This document shows, piece by piece, positions 16,656 through 25,359 of a stretch of DNA of 43,149 nt. Within the stretch, counting starts at the first letter, position 1. Each line of letters begins with the position of its first letter. Source of the DNA: Leptolyngbya cf. ectocarpi LEGE 11479 (lineage in GTDB: Bacteria; Cyanobacteriota; Cyanobacteriia; Phormidesmidales; Phormidesmidaceae); assembly GCF_015207065.1 (NCBI RefSeq), contig NZ_JADEXP010000010.1, forward strand, positions 1 through 43,149, in the 5' to 3' direction. The notes beneath the pieces were generated by a model, which worked only from the letters and a program-made list of their open reading frames with translations, was not told the DNA's origin and searched no databases. The translations under genes were made by a program, and so were the position numbers.

Positions 16656-18452
16656 ATGCGTCCCATTGATTGGCTAATTGTCGTGGCCTATCTCGTCTTT
16701 ACGATGGCGATAGGCGTATATCTATCACGCAAGGCCTCTGGCAGTCTAGTTGACTTTTTTGTGTCCGGTCGCTCACTGCCCTGGTGGTTAGCCGGTACCA
16801 GCATGGCTGCTACCACATTTTCCATTGACACCCCGCTTTATGTAGCCGGGGTCGTTGGTTCCCGTGGCATCGCGGGTAACTGGGAGTGGTGGAGCTTTGG
16901 TATTGCCCACGTGGTGATGATTTATGTGTTTGCCCGTCTGTGGCGACGGTCTGAAGTGGTAACCGATGCAGAGCTAACCGAAATTCGCTACGGTGGCAAC
17001 ACCGCTGCCGTGCTACGTGGGGTCAAGGCATTTCTTTTTGCAGTCCCGATTAACTGCATTGGTATCGGCTATGCCATGCTGGCCATGGTTAAAGTCGTGG
17101 ATGCTCTAGAGCTTTGGCAAAGCGTAGGCGTGGAACCCAACGACAGTCTAAAGCTGTGGAGCGTGATTGTTGTTAGTATTTTGGTGCTCTTCTACGCCGG
17201 GTTTTCAGGGCTTTGGGGGGTAGTCGCGACAGACTTCTTCCAGTTTTTTCTGGCGCTATTTGGTGCCATTGTCGTAGCCGTTGCCGCCGTGGCCTCCGTG
17301 GGCGGCATGGAAAACCTGGTCAATCAGGCCCAGGCCAACACCGAGTTCGATATTCTTAGCATTCTACCGATTACCTTTGACGGTGGTATTGGCTGGAGTG
17401 CGGTCGCCGGTATTCCCGCCAGTGCCTTTATGGCCTACGTGTTTTTGCAATGGTGGGCCTTTCGCCGCAGCGACGGCGGTGGCGAATTTATCCAGCGTTT
17501 AGTGGCCGCTAAAGATGAAAACGAAGCGGAAAAAGCGGCCTGGTTTTTCAATATTTTGCACTATGTCATTCGCACCTGGCCGTGGATCATTGTGGCCCTG
17601 GCCGCAGTGGCGATTTATCCAGATTTAGCCGATCGGGAGCTGGGCTATCCCAAGCTGATGCTCGACTTTTTGCCGCCCGTGTTACTAGGGCTGGTGGTTG
17701 CGTCCCTGATTGCAGCGTTTATGAGTACGGTGTCCACCTTGATTAACTGGGGGGCTTCCTACTTAACGAATGACCTCTATGGCCGATTTATTAACCCCAA
17801 CGCTACCCAGGCAGAATTGGTCAATGTCGGTCGAATAACCTCAGTCATCGTCACAGTACTGGGAGCAACAGCAGCGTTCTTTGCCTCGGATGTGGCGACC
17901 GTTTTTCGTTTGGTGATTGCCATTGGGACCGGCCCTGGTTTAGTGCTGATTTTGCGCTGGTTCTGGTGGCGGATTAATGCGGCAGCTGAACTCAGTTCCA
18001 TGGTGACTGGGTTTGTCATCGGTCTGCTCACCAGTGTGCTAGAGGTGGTCAAGATATCTGACTTTGGGCTGCGGCTGTTAGTGACAGCAGGCATCACCAC
18101 AGTGGTCTGGGTGACGGTTATGGTGCTTACGCCCCCTGAGTCTGATGAAACCCTGGATAATTTCTACCGTCGTGTCCGCCCCGGAGGGCCAGGTTGGCGG
18201 CAACAGCAGCAGCGCACCGGGGTGAGACCCTTGCAAAATCTTGGTCTGGAGCTGCAACGGGTGATGGCGGCGCTGTTATTACTGTTTGGGGCTATGTTTG
18301 CCGTGGGGGGCTTTTTGCTGTTGCGATCGCTACTCGGCTGGTGCTCGCTCATCATTGCCGTTGCCGGCTGGTGGTGGCTACGTCAGTTGAACCATCGCCC
18401 TATTGCCCCTGTGCCCAGACCTGGTTTAGATGATGACGATCTGTGGTCCTAG
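16656..18452 (+). CDS. Sodium:solute symporter family protein
   Basis: 598 aa, about 13 membrane segments, family SSF (SLC5-like). It begins WLIVVAYLVFTMAIGVYLSRKA and carries VDFFVSGRSLPWWLAGTSMAATTFSIDTPLYVAG in pieces, the conserved region forming the substrate and sodium sites, then GLWGVVATDFFQFFLALFGA (TM6-type) and PPVLLGLVVASLIAAFMSTVSTLINWGASY. These fit the LeuT-fold SSF transporters. The substrate cannot be read from the sequence. The C-terminal tail is acidic (GLDDDDLWS). The ATG at 16656 follows AAGCCC without a Shine-Dalgarno. Confidence 0.9.
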   Translation: MRPIDWLIVVAYLVFTMAIGVYLSRKASGSLVDFFVSGRSLPWWLAGTSMAATTFSIDTPLYVAGVVGSRGIAGNWEWWSFGIAHVVMIYVFARLWRRSEVVTDAELTEIRYGGNTAAVLRGVKAFLFAVPINCIGIGYAMLAMVKVVDALELWQSVGVEPNDSLKLWSVIVVSILVLFYAGFSGLWGVVATDFFQFFLALFGAIVVAVAAVASVGGMENLVNQAQANTEFDILSILPITFDGGIGWSAVAGIPASAFMAYVFLQWWAFRRSDGGGEFIQRLVAAKDENEAEKAAWFFNILHYVIRTWPWIIVALAAVAIYPDLADRELGYPKLMLDFLPPVLLGLVVASLIAAFMSTVSTLINWGASYLTNDLYGRFINPNATQAELVNVGRITSVIVTVLGATAAFFASDVATVFRLVIAIGTGPGLVLILRWFWWRINAAAELSSMVTGFVIGLLTSVLEVVKISDFGLRLLVTAGITTVVWVTVMVLTPPESDETLDNFYRRVRPGGPGWRQQQQRTGVRPLQNLGLELQRVMAALLLLFGAMFAVGGFLLLRSLLGWCSLIIAVAGWWWLRQLNHRPIAPVPRPGLDDDDLWS

Positions 18453-18555
18453 TTTGAATTCACAGCAGAGTCCTGCTGACTAAGAAACGTTACGATGCTT
18501 AATAGAAGCTGACTGCTTTTGTTACTTTCGTCTGTTCACATCTCAGATTTTTACC

Positions 18556-18732
18556 ATGTCGATTATTCGCTCCTATGTAATTCCGTTTTTGATTTTGATT
18601 GTTTTCCTCGTGGCTATGCTGGCAGTGAGTGCCCGGATTTGGCTACCCAGTGACATGATGGCTCCAGCGCCGATTGAGGGGGATGAACTGGCCATGGCTG
18701 CTAAGGCAATGTTCAATGGTTTCGGAGTCTAA
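18556..18732 (+). CDS. Short single-helix membrane protein (58 aa)
   Basis: The 58-aa reading frame starts at ATG 18556 (MSIIRSYVIPFLILIVFLVA...) and ends TAA at 18730-18732. Residues 8-28 form one strongly hydrophobic helix; the part after it is neutral to acidic (LPSDMMAPAPIEGDELA). The stop overlaps the start of the GNAT gene by 17 nt, which suggests translational coupling. Strong hydrophobicity, defined start and tight coupling argue for a real gene; no family is assigned. It is too short for usual gene-finding cut-offs. Confidence 0.6.
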   Translation: MSIIRSYVIPFLILIVFLVAMLAVSARIWLPSDMMAPAPIEGDELAMAAKAMFNGFGV

Positions 18733-19207
18733 CTGGCCCCAGGGATATCAGCTGGTGCCAGGGTCTAGTCTGGATCGTGCCCGGCTGCTCACAACCATGG
18801 GTAACGCCTACAGGGAATTGGGGGCAACCCAGCTGGGCCATTTAGCCAAGACGGTGGAAATGTATCTGGCTGACTCGTCGGCTCTGTGGTGGCTAGAGAA
18901 AGCCGGTGCCCCTCGGGTTGGGTTTACGGCGAGCGTAGTCCCTCCCATGGGCTGCCTATGGCTGGGGCAGTCGATCAATCAGCTGACAGGGGCACTGCAG
19001 GCTTACGTTTACCTGGTTTATGTAGCACCTACCCATCGTCGTCAGGGATTGGGAGGAAAGCTAATGGATCATGCTAAAGCCTGGGCGAGCGATCAGGGCT
19101 ATGACCAGCTCAGTCTTCAGGTCTTTGCCCACAATCAGGCTGCTCTCACGCTTTATAAGAGTCTCGGCTACACGCCGACGGCATCGTTGCTGACGTTAGA
19201 GCTGTAG
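18716..19207 (+). CDS. GNAT family N-acetyltransferase
   Basis: 163 aa. The acetyl-CoA pyrophosphate loop is RRQGLGGKL (motif A, R/QxxGxG/A) preceded by strand YVYLVYVAPTH; motif B follows with LSLQVFAHNQAALTLYKSLGY. Such enzymes acetylate amines or protein N-termini; the substrate here is unknown. The ATG at 18716 is chosen over an upstream start at 18674, because the added residues belong to the overlapping 58-aa frame and not to the fold. Probably co-transcribed with that frame. Confidence 0.88.
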   Translation: MVSESNWPQGYQLVPGSSLDRARLLTTMGNAYRELGATQLGHLAKTVEMYLADSSALWWLEKAGAPRVGFTASVVPPMGCLWLGQSINQLTGALQAYVYLVYVAPTHRRQGLGGKLMDHAKAWASDQGYDQLSLQVFAHNQAALTLYKSLGYTPTASLLTLEL

Positions 19208-19259
19208 CTGTAAAGGTCAGGGACAAGCGATGTAATGGTTTCACAACCAGTCAGCATCA

Positions 19260-19847
19260 TTATTGACCCGCCTTCAAAAGGCTTTTGCAGCTCAGGTTCA
19301 GTCTCGGAAACAGTAGCGATACTAATTGATCGTCACCTGTAAAACGCTGTTCTTCGTAAGCATAGTTAACTAGATTCAAAATTAAAACTTTGGCCGCTAT
19401 CGGATCAATAATCCAGTACTCTGGAATCCCTCGCTGGGCATATTCCTGACGTTTGTCAACATAGTCTCGATTGCGTGACCTGGCATCAGTATCACTACTC
19501 GACACTACCTCAATCACGAGGGCAGGTGCAGACATATCCAGCGTGATTAAGGCTCGTTTTTTGCCCGCTAGTGAGGCTGCACAGTCCTCGCTCAAAACCA
19601 TCAAATCTGGATAGCGTGTGTTGGCCAGCTCACCTTTGACTTCAATTTCCGTACCTCTGTGGATAAGGTGCACCGGTATCATCTGGGCAAACGTCACGAT
19701 CAAAAAGATCGCAATGTTGATATTGAGAGTACTTTCAGCGCCCATCTCAACTAATAGTCCATCCACCAGCTCGTAGCGAGTGTCGGTATCTGCCTCGTAG
19801 TTCAGATACTCTGCTAAGGTCATCGGGCGATTTTTTACGGTAGCCAT
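19260..19847 (-). CDS. Uma2 family endonuclease-like protein (DUF820)
   Basis: 195 aa, second member of the family in the window but from a distinct subgroup. Begins with PMTLAEYLNYEADTDTRYELVDGLLVEM in pieces, then RYPDLMVLSE (active-site D), LVIEVVSSSD (E) and YVDKRQEYAQRGIPEYWIIDP (K and the usual family signature). All catalytic positions present. Stand-alone and convergent with the GNAT gene. Role unknown, nuclease fold established for the family. Confidence 0.92.
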   Translation of the reverse strand: MATVKNRPMTLAEYLNYEADTDTRYELVDGLLVEMGAESTLNINIAIFLIVTFAQMIPVHLIHRGTEIEVKGELANTRYPDLMVLSEDCAASLAGKKRALITLDMSAPALVIEVVSSSDTDARSRNRDYVDKRQEYAQRGIPEYWIIDPIAAKVLILNLVNYAYEEQRFTGDDQLVSLLFPRLNLSCKSLLKAGQ

Positions 19848-19909
19848 AGGAGCCTAGCCTAACGCTCTAGCCCCACCATAGCTTGGCCAATGGTGAGCCG
19901 TCTAATGAA

Positions 19910-20401
19910 TTAGCGATAGTTCTGGAACTGCAGTGCTACCGGCCAGTCTTCTTCTTTGATTAGTTGAATAGCCGACTGAAGATCGTCTTTGGCTTTAGCC
20001 GAGATGCGTACGGCATCCCCTTGAATAGAGGCCTGGACCTTTTTCATGTTGTCGCGGATCATCTTCGAAATTTTTTTGGCGGTCTCCTGACTCAGCCCTT
20101 TTTTTAGCTCAATATCTTGCCGCACGCGATTACCACTGGCGGCTTCAATGTTGCCAAAGTCAAAAATCTTCATCGACAAATTGCGTTTGGCCGCCTTGGT
20201 TTGAATCAGCGTGTGTACCGCCTCTAGGGTCATTTCACTCGCTGTTTCAATGGCGATGCTGGTCTCACCGAGGTCTAGCGTTGTTTTAGTATCCTTGAGG
20301 TCATAGCGACTTTTTAACTCGCGGCGTACCTGGTCAAGGGCATTTACCAGCTCCTGACGGTCAAAATCGCTAACGACATCAAACGAATAAGTAGAAGCCA
20401 T
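19910..20401 (-). CDS. YajQ family cyclic di-GMP-binding protein
   Basis: 163 aa, full length for the family. YajQ marks: [22 protein letters not shown], then [11 protein letters not shown], the nucleotide-binding-type repeat and the C-terminal [20 protein letters not shown] in pieces. In Xanthomonas and Pseudomonas relatives bind cyclic di-GMP and influence gene expression; in cyanobacteria the role is not known. Start CCCATGG at 20401. Stands between a Uma2 and a MAPEG gene on the same strand. Confidence 0.95.
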   Translation of the reverse strand: MASTYSFDVVSDFDRQELVNALDQVRRELKSRYDLKDTKTTLDLGETSIAIETASEMTLEAVHTLIQTKAAKRNLSMKIFDFGNIEAASGNRVRQDIELKKGLSQETAKKISKMIRDNMKKVQASIQGDAVRISAKAKDDLQSAIQLIKEEDWPVALQFQNYR

Positions 20402-20436
20402 GGGAGAAAATCAATCGTGGGTGAATCGACTAGTTG

Positions 20437-20874
20437 CTATTGTAGCCAGATGGTTTTACAACTCATGAAATACAGGCTAAAAATACTCAGACTGCCGATG
20501 CCAAACATCAGCGATCGCAACGGCGGCACATTCAAAATATAAAAGACTGAGAAAAATAGCCGAGCGACCAGATAGGCTACAACAGCCAATAAAGCAGCCG
20601 TACTTTCCTGACTGGTTACATAGGCCATAACCGCCGCCGGAGCATACAGAATAAATGATTCAAACGAGTTTTGGTGAGCCCAATTAGCCCGCTGAGCAAA
20701 CTCTGGCAGCTGATCTGAATAAAAACGAGGTCGCCCCAATACCTCCATGGAACTATCCATAGACTGGGCTAGCTTAATGCGCTCCAGCGCCACTACCGTA
20801 TAAGGCACGTAAATCAGAAAGGCCGCAATTGGCAAACTATACAAAAAAATACTGGGTACAGATAGTAAGCTCAC
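20437..20874 (-). CDS. MAPEG family membrane protein
   Basis: 145 aa with four predicted membrane helices (residues about 8-28, 68-86, 90-108, 118-138). The arrangement RANWAHQNSFESFILYAPAA and VAYLVARLFFSVFYILNVPPLRS matches MAPEG proteins (microsomal glutathione transferase-like, eicosanoid metabolism in animals); bacterial members have uncertain substrates. Start ATG at 20874. It lies 35 nt upstream of the YajQ start on the same strand, possibly one transcript. Confidence 0.85.
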   Translation of the reverse strand: MSLLSVPSIFLYSLPIAAFLIYVPYTVVALERIKLAQSMDSSMEVLGRPRFYSDQLPEFAQRANWAHQNSFESFILYAPAAVMAYVTSQESTAALLAVVAYLVARLFFSVFYILNVPPLRSLMFGIGSLSIFSLYFMSCKTIWLQ

Positions 20875-20993
20875 AGCTCCACCACACTCACAAACGAACT
20901 AACACAGCCCACTAAATATTGGGCAAGACACCACCTCGGCCTCGAGTTCAGACCAAAATTTCAGCCTGTCCGTGGCCTGTGCGCCAAGGTCAA

Positions 20994-21509
20994 CTAATCG
21001 AAATAAAACAGCGTTACAATTTTGCGCTGTTCTTCAGCATCTTTGCAGGTTTTCAACAACGTGTGGCTGTCATGAAATGCAAAACAGATCAGCTGTTGGC
21101 ATCGGGAGACAATTTCCTGGTTGCACAGAGTGCTGGCTTCCGCTAGCTCTAAGCGATCGTTAGCCGAACTTTCCACCAGATGAATGACAGAATCAAGCTG
21201 ATCGCGGGACTCCCGAGGCTGACGGTCCAAACTTTGCGGCAAAATGACCGTTAGCAAATTAGGGTCTGCTTTCATCGCACCGCGAATGGCCGCAGAATTA
21301 GTCCCCGTCGCCCCAGATGTGAGCAAACGATTACCGCCAAGTACCAGCGCGTAGCTCATCAGCTCAATCAACCGCAGATGAGTAATGGGTACATGTCTAG
21401 ACCCCAAGATAGCAATACGCTTTGAACCTGACTGCTGAATAGCGGCCAGCTCTTGCAAAAAATCATCTACCTTAAGCGATTCGATGGGAGTATCAAGGGA
21501 CTGACTCAA
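20994..21509 (-). CDS. DprA-like (DNA recombination-mediator protein A) short protein
   Basis: 171 aa. A Rossmann-like SLOG fold: RIAILGSRHVPITHLRLIELMSYALVLGGNRLLTSGATGTNSAAIRGA in pieces, with the glycine-rich GSR and TSGATGTN motifs of DprA, followed by LLTVILPQSL. Full DprA is longer and has a C-terminal winged helix; this short form is usual in cyanobacteria, where its part in transformation is unclear. Start ATG at 21509. Confidence 0.82.
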   Translation of the reverse strand: MSQSLDTPIESLKVDDFLQELAAIQQSGSKRIAILGSRHVPITHLRLIELMSYALVLGGNRLLTSGATGTNSAAIRGAMKADPNLLTVILPQSLDRQPRESRDQLDSVIHLVESSANDRLELAEASTLCNQEIVSRCQQLICFAFHDSHTLLKTCKDAEEQRKIVTLFYFD

Positions 21510-21611
21510 GGGTTTTATGTAGTTCTAATGAAGGGACTGGCCAATTCTACCAAACCCTCGTCACTACACCTACCTTGCTTTATCACCCGTGAATTTCTTA
21601 CCGATAGCCTT

Positions 21612-22697
21612 CTATACCGTCATGGCAGGTGATGACAAATTTAACTCAGCCATTAGGCGATTGACGTCAAAGTGCTTTTCCATCAACAGTTGAATACATT
21701 GCACTTTGATCGGTTCTTGTAAACGGACCTGCTGAAACGACTTTTCAATAATTTCAACGGTCGTTAACGTATCTAAATCCACTGACAAGATTGGCACTTC
21801 CAAATCTTGAGCACGGCTAATAATGTCTGCTTGGGGGGCAATGTGTCCTGTCAAAACCAAACACTGGGTGGAGGTCTCCAAGGCGGCGAGCTGAAGGTCA
21901 GCCCGGTCTCCACCAGTAATCACAGCCATATTGTCGGCCCTGCGAAAATACTTTAAGGCGGAGTTTACATTCATCGCCCCAATACTCAGGCTCTGCACCA
22001 TTAAATCCATACGATCTTGGCAGCAGAGTACTTCAGCGTTGAGCTGGTGGACTAGCTCACCAACGCTCACACTACGCATCAAAGGCGTACTCGGCAAAAT
22101 CCCCAAAACCGGTATGCCATGGCGCTCAAGACAGCTTTTTACATTTGTTTCCACAGCCTGAAGCTGATCTGCCGGCACATCATTAATCAGGACGCCCATC
22201 AGCAGATCCCCCAGCTTTTGCTTAGCTGCTAACAGACCATCCACAATCAGCACCGAATGAAATCTGGCGACCAACATTACCTGAGCCTCGGTGGCCTCAG
22301 CCAGCTGTAATAGCGATAGACCGAACAGGGTGCCCTCTTCCAGGGTGCCAGTACCTTCAATCAGGAGTAGATCCTCACCTTGGCCGCCCAAATAGGTGGA
22401 CATTTGCTGTGGATCGACGGCAGATTTCTCTTCTGTCAGCTGCTGCTCAATGGTGGGAGCATCTAAAGATAAAAGAGTCGGTCGTAACCGTGATGTAGGT
22501 AACTCTAATATTTCGGAAATAAACCGAACATCTTCATCAATACCAGCTTCATCGCTAGGACAGGTACCAACTGGCTTGGCATAGGCGATATCAATACCGC
22601 GATCCCGAAGCTGTAAGGCCAACCCTGTTACCGTGGCCGATTTGCCGCTGTAGGGCTCTGTTGAGCCAATCAGCAGATGCTTGGATGGATGGGGCAC
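21612..22697 (-). CDS. BioD-like/DRTGG-domain protein of the phosphotransacetylase family
   Basis: 361 aa from GTG at 22697, which has TTAGGAG 7 nt upstream; a TTG at 22718 is a weaker option. Residues 8-190 are an ATP-dependent dethiobiotin-synthetase-like P-loop domain (LLIGSTEPYSGKSATVTGLAL, LLLIEGTGTL). Residues about 220-330 are a DRTGG domain (MDLMVQSLSIGAMN, ADNMAVITGGDRADLQLAAL). The catalytic acetyltransferase domain of phosphate acetyltransferase is missing, so it cannot catalyse that reaction by itself. Role unknown, probably nucleotide-regulated sensing (inference). Confidence 0.8.
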   Translation of the reverse strand: MPHPSKHLLIGSTEPYSGKSATVTGLALQLRDRGIDIAYAKPVGTCPSDEAGIDEDVRFISEILELPTSRLRPTLLSLDAPTIEQQLTEEKSAVDPQQMSTYLGGQGEDLLLIEGTGTLEEGTLFGLSLLQLAEATEAQVMLVARFHSVLIVDGLLAAKQKLGDLLMGVLINDVPADQLQAVETNVKSCLERHGIPVLGILPSTPLMRSVSVGELVHQLNAEVLCCQDRMDLMVQSLSIGAMNVNSALKYFRRADNMAVITGGDRADLQLAALETSTQCLVLTGHIAPQADIISRAQDLEVPILSVDLDTLTTVEIIEKSFQQVRLQEPIKVQCIQLLMEKHFDVNRLMAELNLSSPAMTV

Positions 22698-22846
22698 ACT
22701 ATCACTCCTAACTACCAATAGGGCTGTCCCTCATTGTGCCATGGAGAGTAGTTGACAGCTGGGAAAAACGTTAACTTTTGACGAAGGTTTGTGGGGTGCC
22801 CATAGAAAGCTAAGGCTAGACGGTTAAACCGTCACTACTTCCCCAT

Positions 22847-23221
22847 TCACTCGTCCATGCGAAGCAACCGGCGATAGAAGGTTTTGGAAAAGTCGGGTGA
22901 CCGCTTTAAACGCATTGCAGTCACCACATCAATGAGAAAATCGACAAATTCAAAGGTGGCCATGGTGATTTCGTAGGTGAGTTCTGCATCACCCGCAAAT
23001 TGCATCCGACAGCGCGTCAGGTCGGCAGGCAACATTGATACATTCCATGTTGCCAAAAAAGCAATACTTTCACCTCCCTCAATGCGGCGTTCACCTTCAA
23101 GATTGCCTTTTTTATAAAGACCGATGGCATAGGGTAGCGCTTTGCGTTTATTGCCCTGGTAATAGGGCATATAAACACCGACATCTTGTTTGGGAGCGGG
23201 TTGAATGTCTGCGATAGGCAT
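22847..23221 (-). CDS. EbsA-like type IV pilus-associated protein
   Basis: 124 aa, soluble. The patterns VYMPYYQGNKR, LPYAIGLYKKGNLEGERRIEGG and LPADLTRCRMQF.GDAELTYE, then FVDFLI and FSKTFYRRLLRMDE, recall cyanobacterial EbsA, a small protein that binds the type IV pilus assembly complex and in Synechococcus suppresses biofilm formation. The assignment rests on remembered patterns, hence moderate confidence. Start ATG at 23221. A 7-bp palindrome GACGGTTaAACCGTC (22819-22833) lies just after the stop. Confidence 0.6.
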   Translation of the reverse strand: MPIADIQPAPKQDVGVYMPYYQGNKRKALPYAIGLYKKGNLEGERRIEGGESIAFLATWNVSMLPADLTRCRMQFAGDAELTYEITMATFEFVDFLIDVVTAMRLKRSPDFSKTFYRRLLRMDE

Positions 23222-23385
23222 GGCGTTGAGCAGTGGGGTCTGACCTGACTGGAATTACCAACACCTAGTGTACCCACAGAAGCCTCAGCCCCGTGCACGG
23301 CTGGACAAGGGGATTGCGGAGAAGGTATGTCTAAAGGCAACAATATGTAACAGATTTCAATAAGATATTACTAGCCTGTGACCCT

Positions 23386-23527
23386 ATGCCTGATGACACT
23401 AAACCTATGGCGACTGAAATGATATCTGATGTTTCGCTAGATGAGCTTTCGGAGGGACGTCGCCTAAAAGCCAATTTATGTGGTGCGCATTGCGATCGCA
23501 AATCCCAACTATGCCGTCAGCCCCAAT
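23386..23527 (+). pseudogene. Displaced N-terminal frame of the glycosyltransferase 2 gene
   Basis: From ATG 23386 the frame encodes MPDDTKPMATEM, SDVSLDELSEGRRLKA and then unrelated residues to a TAA at 23525-23527. The first part looks like the start of the family 2 glycosyltransferase, but it is in frame 1 while the catalytic domain is in frame 2. Confidence 0.65.
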
Positions 23528-24646
23528 AAAGCAGATATTCAGTCCACCTTGACAGAGGCAGAATGGCCCCGAGTATCGCTACTGGTGGCCGCTAAAAATG
23601 AAGCGGCTGTCATTACCAATTTAGTAGCCTCGCTCTGTAGTTTGGACTATCCCGAAGAGCGCTACGAGCTTTGGGTCATTGATGATAACAGCGACGATGG
23701 CACCAGCAACATCTTAGACCGCCTGGCTCAAACGCATCCCAAGTTAAACGTTCTCCATCGTGGCCCGGAAGCCACCGGGGGCAAGTCTGGTGCCCTGAAT
23801 CTAGTCTGGCCACGGGTTAAAGGCGACATCCTCGCGGTGTTTGACGCCGACGCCCAGGTGCCATCAGATCTACTGCGGCGGGTGGTGCCGCTATTTACCA
23901 ATGAACGGACGGGCGCTATTCAGGTGCGTAAGTCCATTGTGAACAGCGACACTAACTTTTGGACCCAGGGACAGGCCGCAGAAATGGCCCTCGATCGCTA
24001 TTACCAGGAGCAGAGATCGGCCCGTTGCGGCATCGGTGAACTGCGCGGTAATGGTCAGTTTGTGCGCCAGACCGCCATCGCCCAATGCGGTGGCTGGAAT
24101 GAAATGACCATCACCGATGATTTAGACCTGACGGTGCAGCTGCACCTGCACCAGTGGAATATTGGCTTTGTGTCTAACCCGACCGTCGGGGAAGAGGGGG
24201 TAACCACAGGCATCGCTCTCTGGCATCAGCGTAATCGCTGGGCCGAAGGGGGCTACCAACGGTATCTGGATTACTGGCGGTTATTAATACGCAATCAGCT
24301 GGGCTGGAATAAGTCCATCGATATGCTGATGTATTGGATATTGCAATATATGTTGCCGATTGTGGCGCTACCGGATTTTTTGGTGGCGATCGTCCTGCGT
24401 CAGCCCCCGGTCTTTGCCCCGTTGACCACGCTAGCGGTGGGTGTGTCCTACTGGGGTATGGCCATGGGGATTCGTCGCACCCAGAAAGTATCTCTGCTGC
24501 TGGCTATGGTCAAGGCTATCAAAGGGACCCTCTACATGACCCACTGGATTATCGTGATGGCCTTTGCCACCACCCGGATGGCTGTACGACCCAAGCGATT
24601 AAAGTGGGTAAAGACAATCCACGATGGCGAAGCTGCCAGCGCTTAG
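23480..24646 (+). CDS. Family 2 glycosyltransferase, N-terminally damaged
   Basis: 388 aa from GTG at 23480. GT-A fold motifs: VSLLVAAKNEAAVI, VIDDNSDDGT, FDADAQ (DXD), ITDDLDLTVQ and QRNRWAEGG (the QxxRW of processive enzymes), then three C-terminal membrane helices. Upstream, an out-of-frame reading frame from ATG 23386 (MPDDTKPMATEMISDVSLDE, then GRRLKA) looks like the normal N-terminus; related proteins have about 30 residues with a membrane helix between this and RIAIANP, missing here. A frameshifting deletion of about 100 nt at 23455-23486 is inferred. The catalytic part is intact and could be made from the GTG. Confidence 0.8.
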   Translation: MVRIAIANPNYAVSPNKADIQSTLTEAEWPRVSLLVAAKNEAAVITNLVASLCSLDYPEERYELWVIDDNSDDGTSNILDRLAQTHPKLNVLHRGPEATGGKSGALNLVWPRVKGDILAVFDADAQVPSDLLRRVVPLFTNERTGAIQVRKSIVNSDTNFWTQGQAAEMALDRYYQEQRSARCGIGELRGNGQFVRQTAIAQCGGWNEMTITDDLDLTVQLHLHQWNIGFVSNPTVGEEGVTTGIALWHQRNRWAEGGYQRYLDYWRLLIRNQLGWNKSIDMLMYWILQYMLPIVALPDFLVAIVLRQPPVFAPLTTLAVGVSYWGMAMGIRRTQKVSLLLAMVKAIKGTLYMTHWIIVMAFATTRMAVRPKRLKWVKTIHDGEAASA

Positions 24647-24710
24647 CTACTTACTGATGGGTCTGATATCTGTGCAAATCTCTGTCTAAAGACTGTCGTT
24701 AGGAGTCTAA

Positions 24711-24746
24711 ACAAATCGTTGCGATCTAGGTGTCGCAACGATTTGT
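24711..24746. terminator. Perfect 14-bp inverted repeat after the glycosyltransferase gene
   Basis: ACAAATCGTTGCGA (24711-24724) and its exact reverse complement (24733-24746) with an 8-nt loop, 65 nt after the stop at 24646. No long T-run follows, so efficiency as an intrinsic terminator is uncertain. Confidence 0.55.
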
Positions 24747-24810
24747 CATGTTTATGGCCATAGATATCGGCTAGCGTATGGGACATACCCATCTTTTATT
24801 GGTCTTATCC

Positions 24811-25359
24811 ATGACACAGTTCACATTGCCGTTTCCCAAGCTGTCACAGCGTCAGTTTGCCTGGGATAGCGCTGTTCTATTTCTCGCAATTTTTTGGCTC
24901 GGGGGCAGTTTAATTCTCGATTTAGTGGTCATGCCCATGCTTTATATGAGTGGCATGATGACCGCCCCTGGCTTTGCCAGCGCTGGTTACAGCCTGTTTG
25001 AGACATTCAACCATGTCGAAATGCTACTGTCTGGACTGATTTTAACTGGGGTGTTGGCCCTGCGTCAGCCCCACCCTGAGAGAACAGTCGAGGTGAGTGG
25101 CAGCCGTAGCCGCTGGGCATCTCTAGTCGCCGGTATCCTGGTTGCGATCGCACTAACCTGCACCTATGTGCTGACACCTTACATGGGAGCCATCGGCATC
25201 GCTCTGGATATGCCAGGTACCATCCACATCATCCCCAACACAATGAACTGGTTGCATGGCACTTACTGGCTATTAGAAGCGACGAAGATGCTCCTGCTCG
25301 GATTTTTGCTGCGTCTGTGTTACATCGATATTGCAGCCCAGTTTAATCAGCAAAACTAG
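24811..25359 (+). CDS. Four-helix membrane protein, DUF4149-like
   Basis: 182 aa from ATG 24811 (an upstream ATG at 24778 would add 11 residues). Four hydrophobic segments: about 18-42 (AVLFLAIFWLGGSLILDLVV), 60-82, 98-122 and 150-170. The beginning FWLGGSLILDLVVMPMLYMSGMM followed by a helix with an HVEMLLSGLILTG pattern resembles DUF4149 membrane proteins. Function unknown. Its stop TAG (25357-25359) shares the bases CTAG with the stop of the convergent UPF0016 gene. Confidence 0.65.
   Translation: MTQFTLPFPKLSQRQFAWDSAVLFLAIFWLGGSLILDLVVMPMLYMSGMMTAPGFASAGYSLFETFNHVEMLLSGLILTGVLALRQPHPERTVEVSGSRSRWASLVAGILVAIALTCTYVLTPYMGAIGIALDMPGTIHIIPNTMNWLHGTYWLLEATKMLLLGFLLRLCYIDIAAQFNQQN

Noticed and set aside
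23017-23343. Minus-strand ORF of 108 codons
   Set aside because: Overlaps the EbsA-like gene in a different frame, no family.
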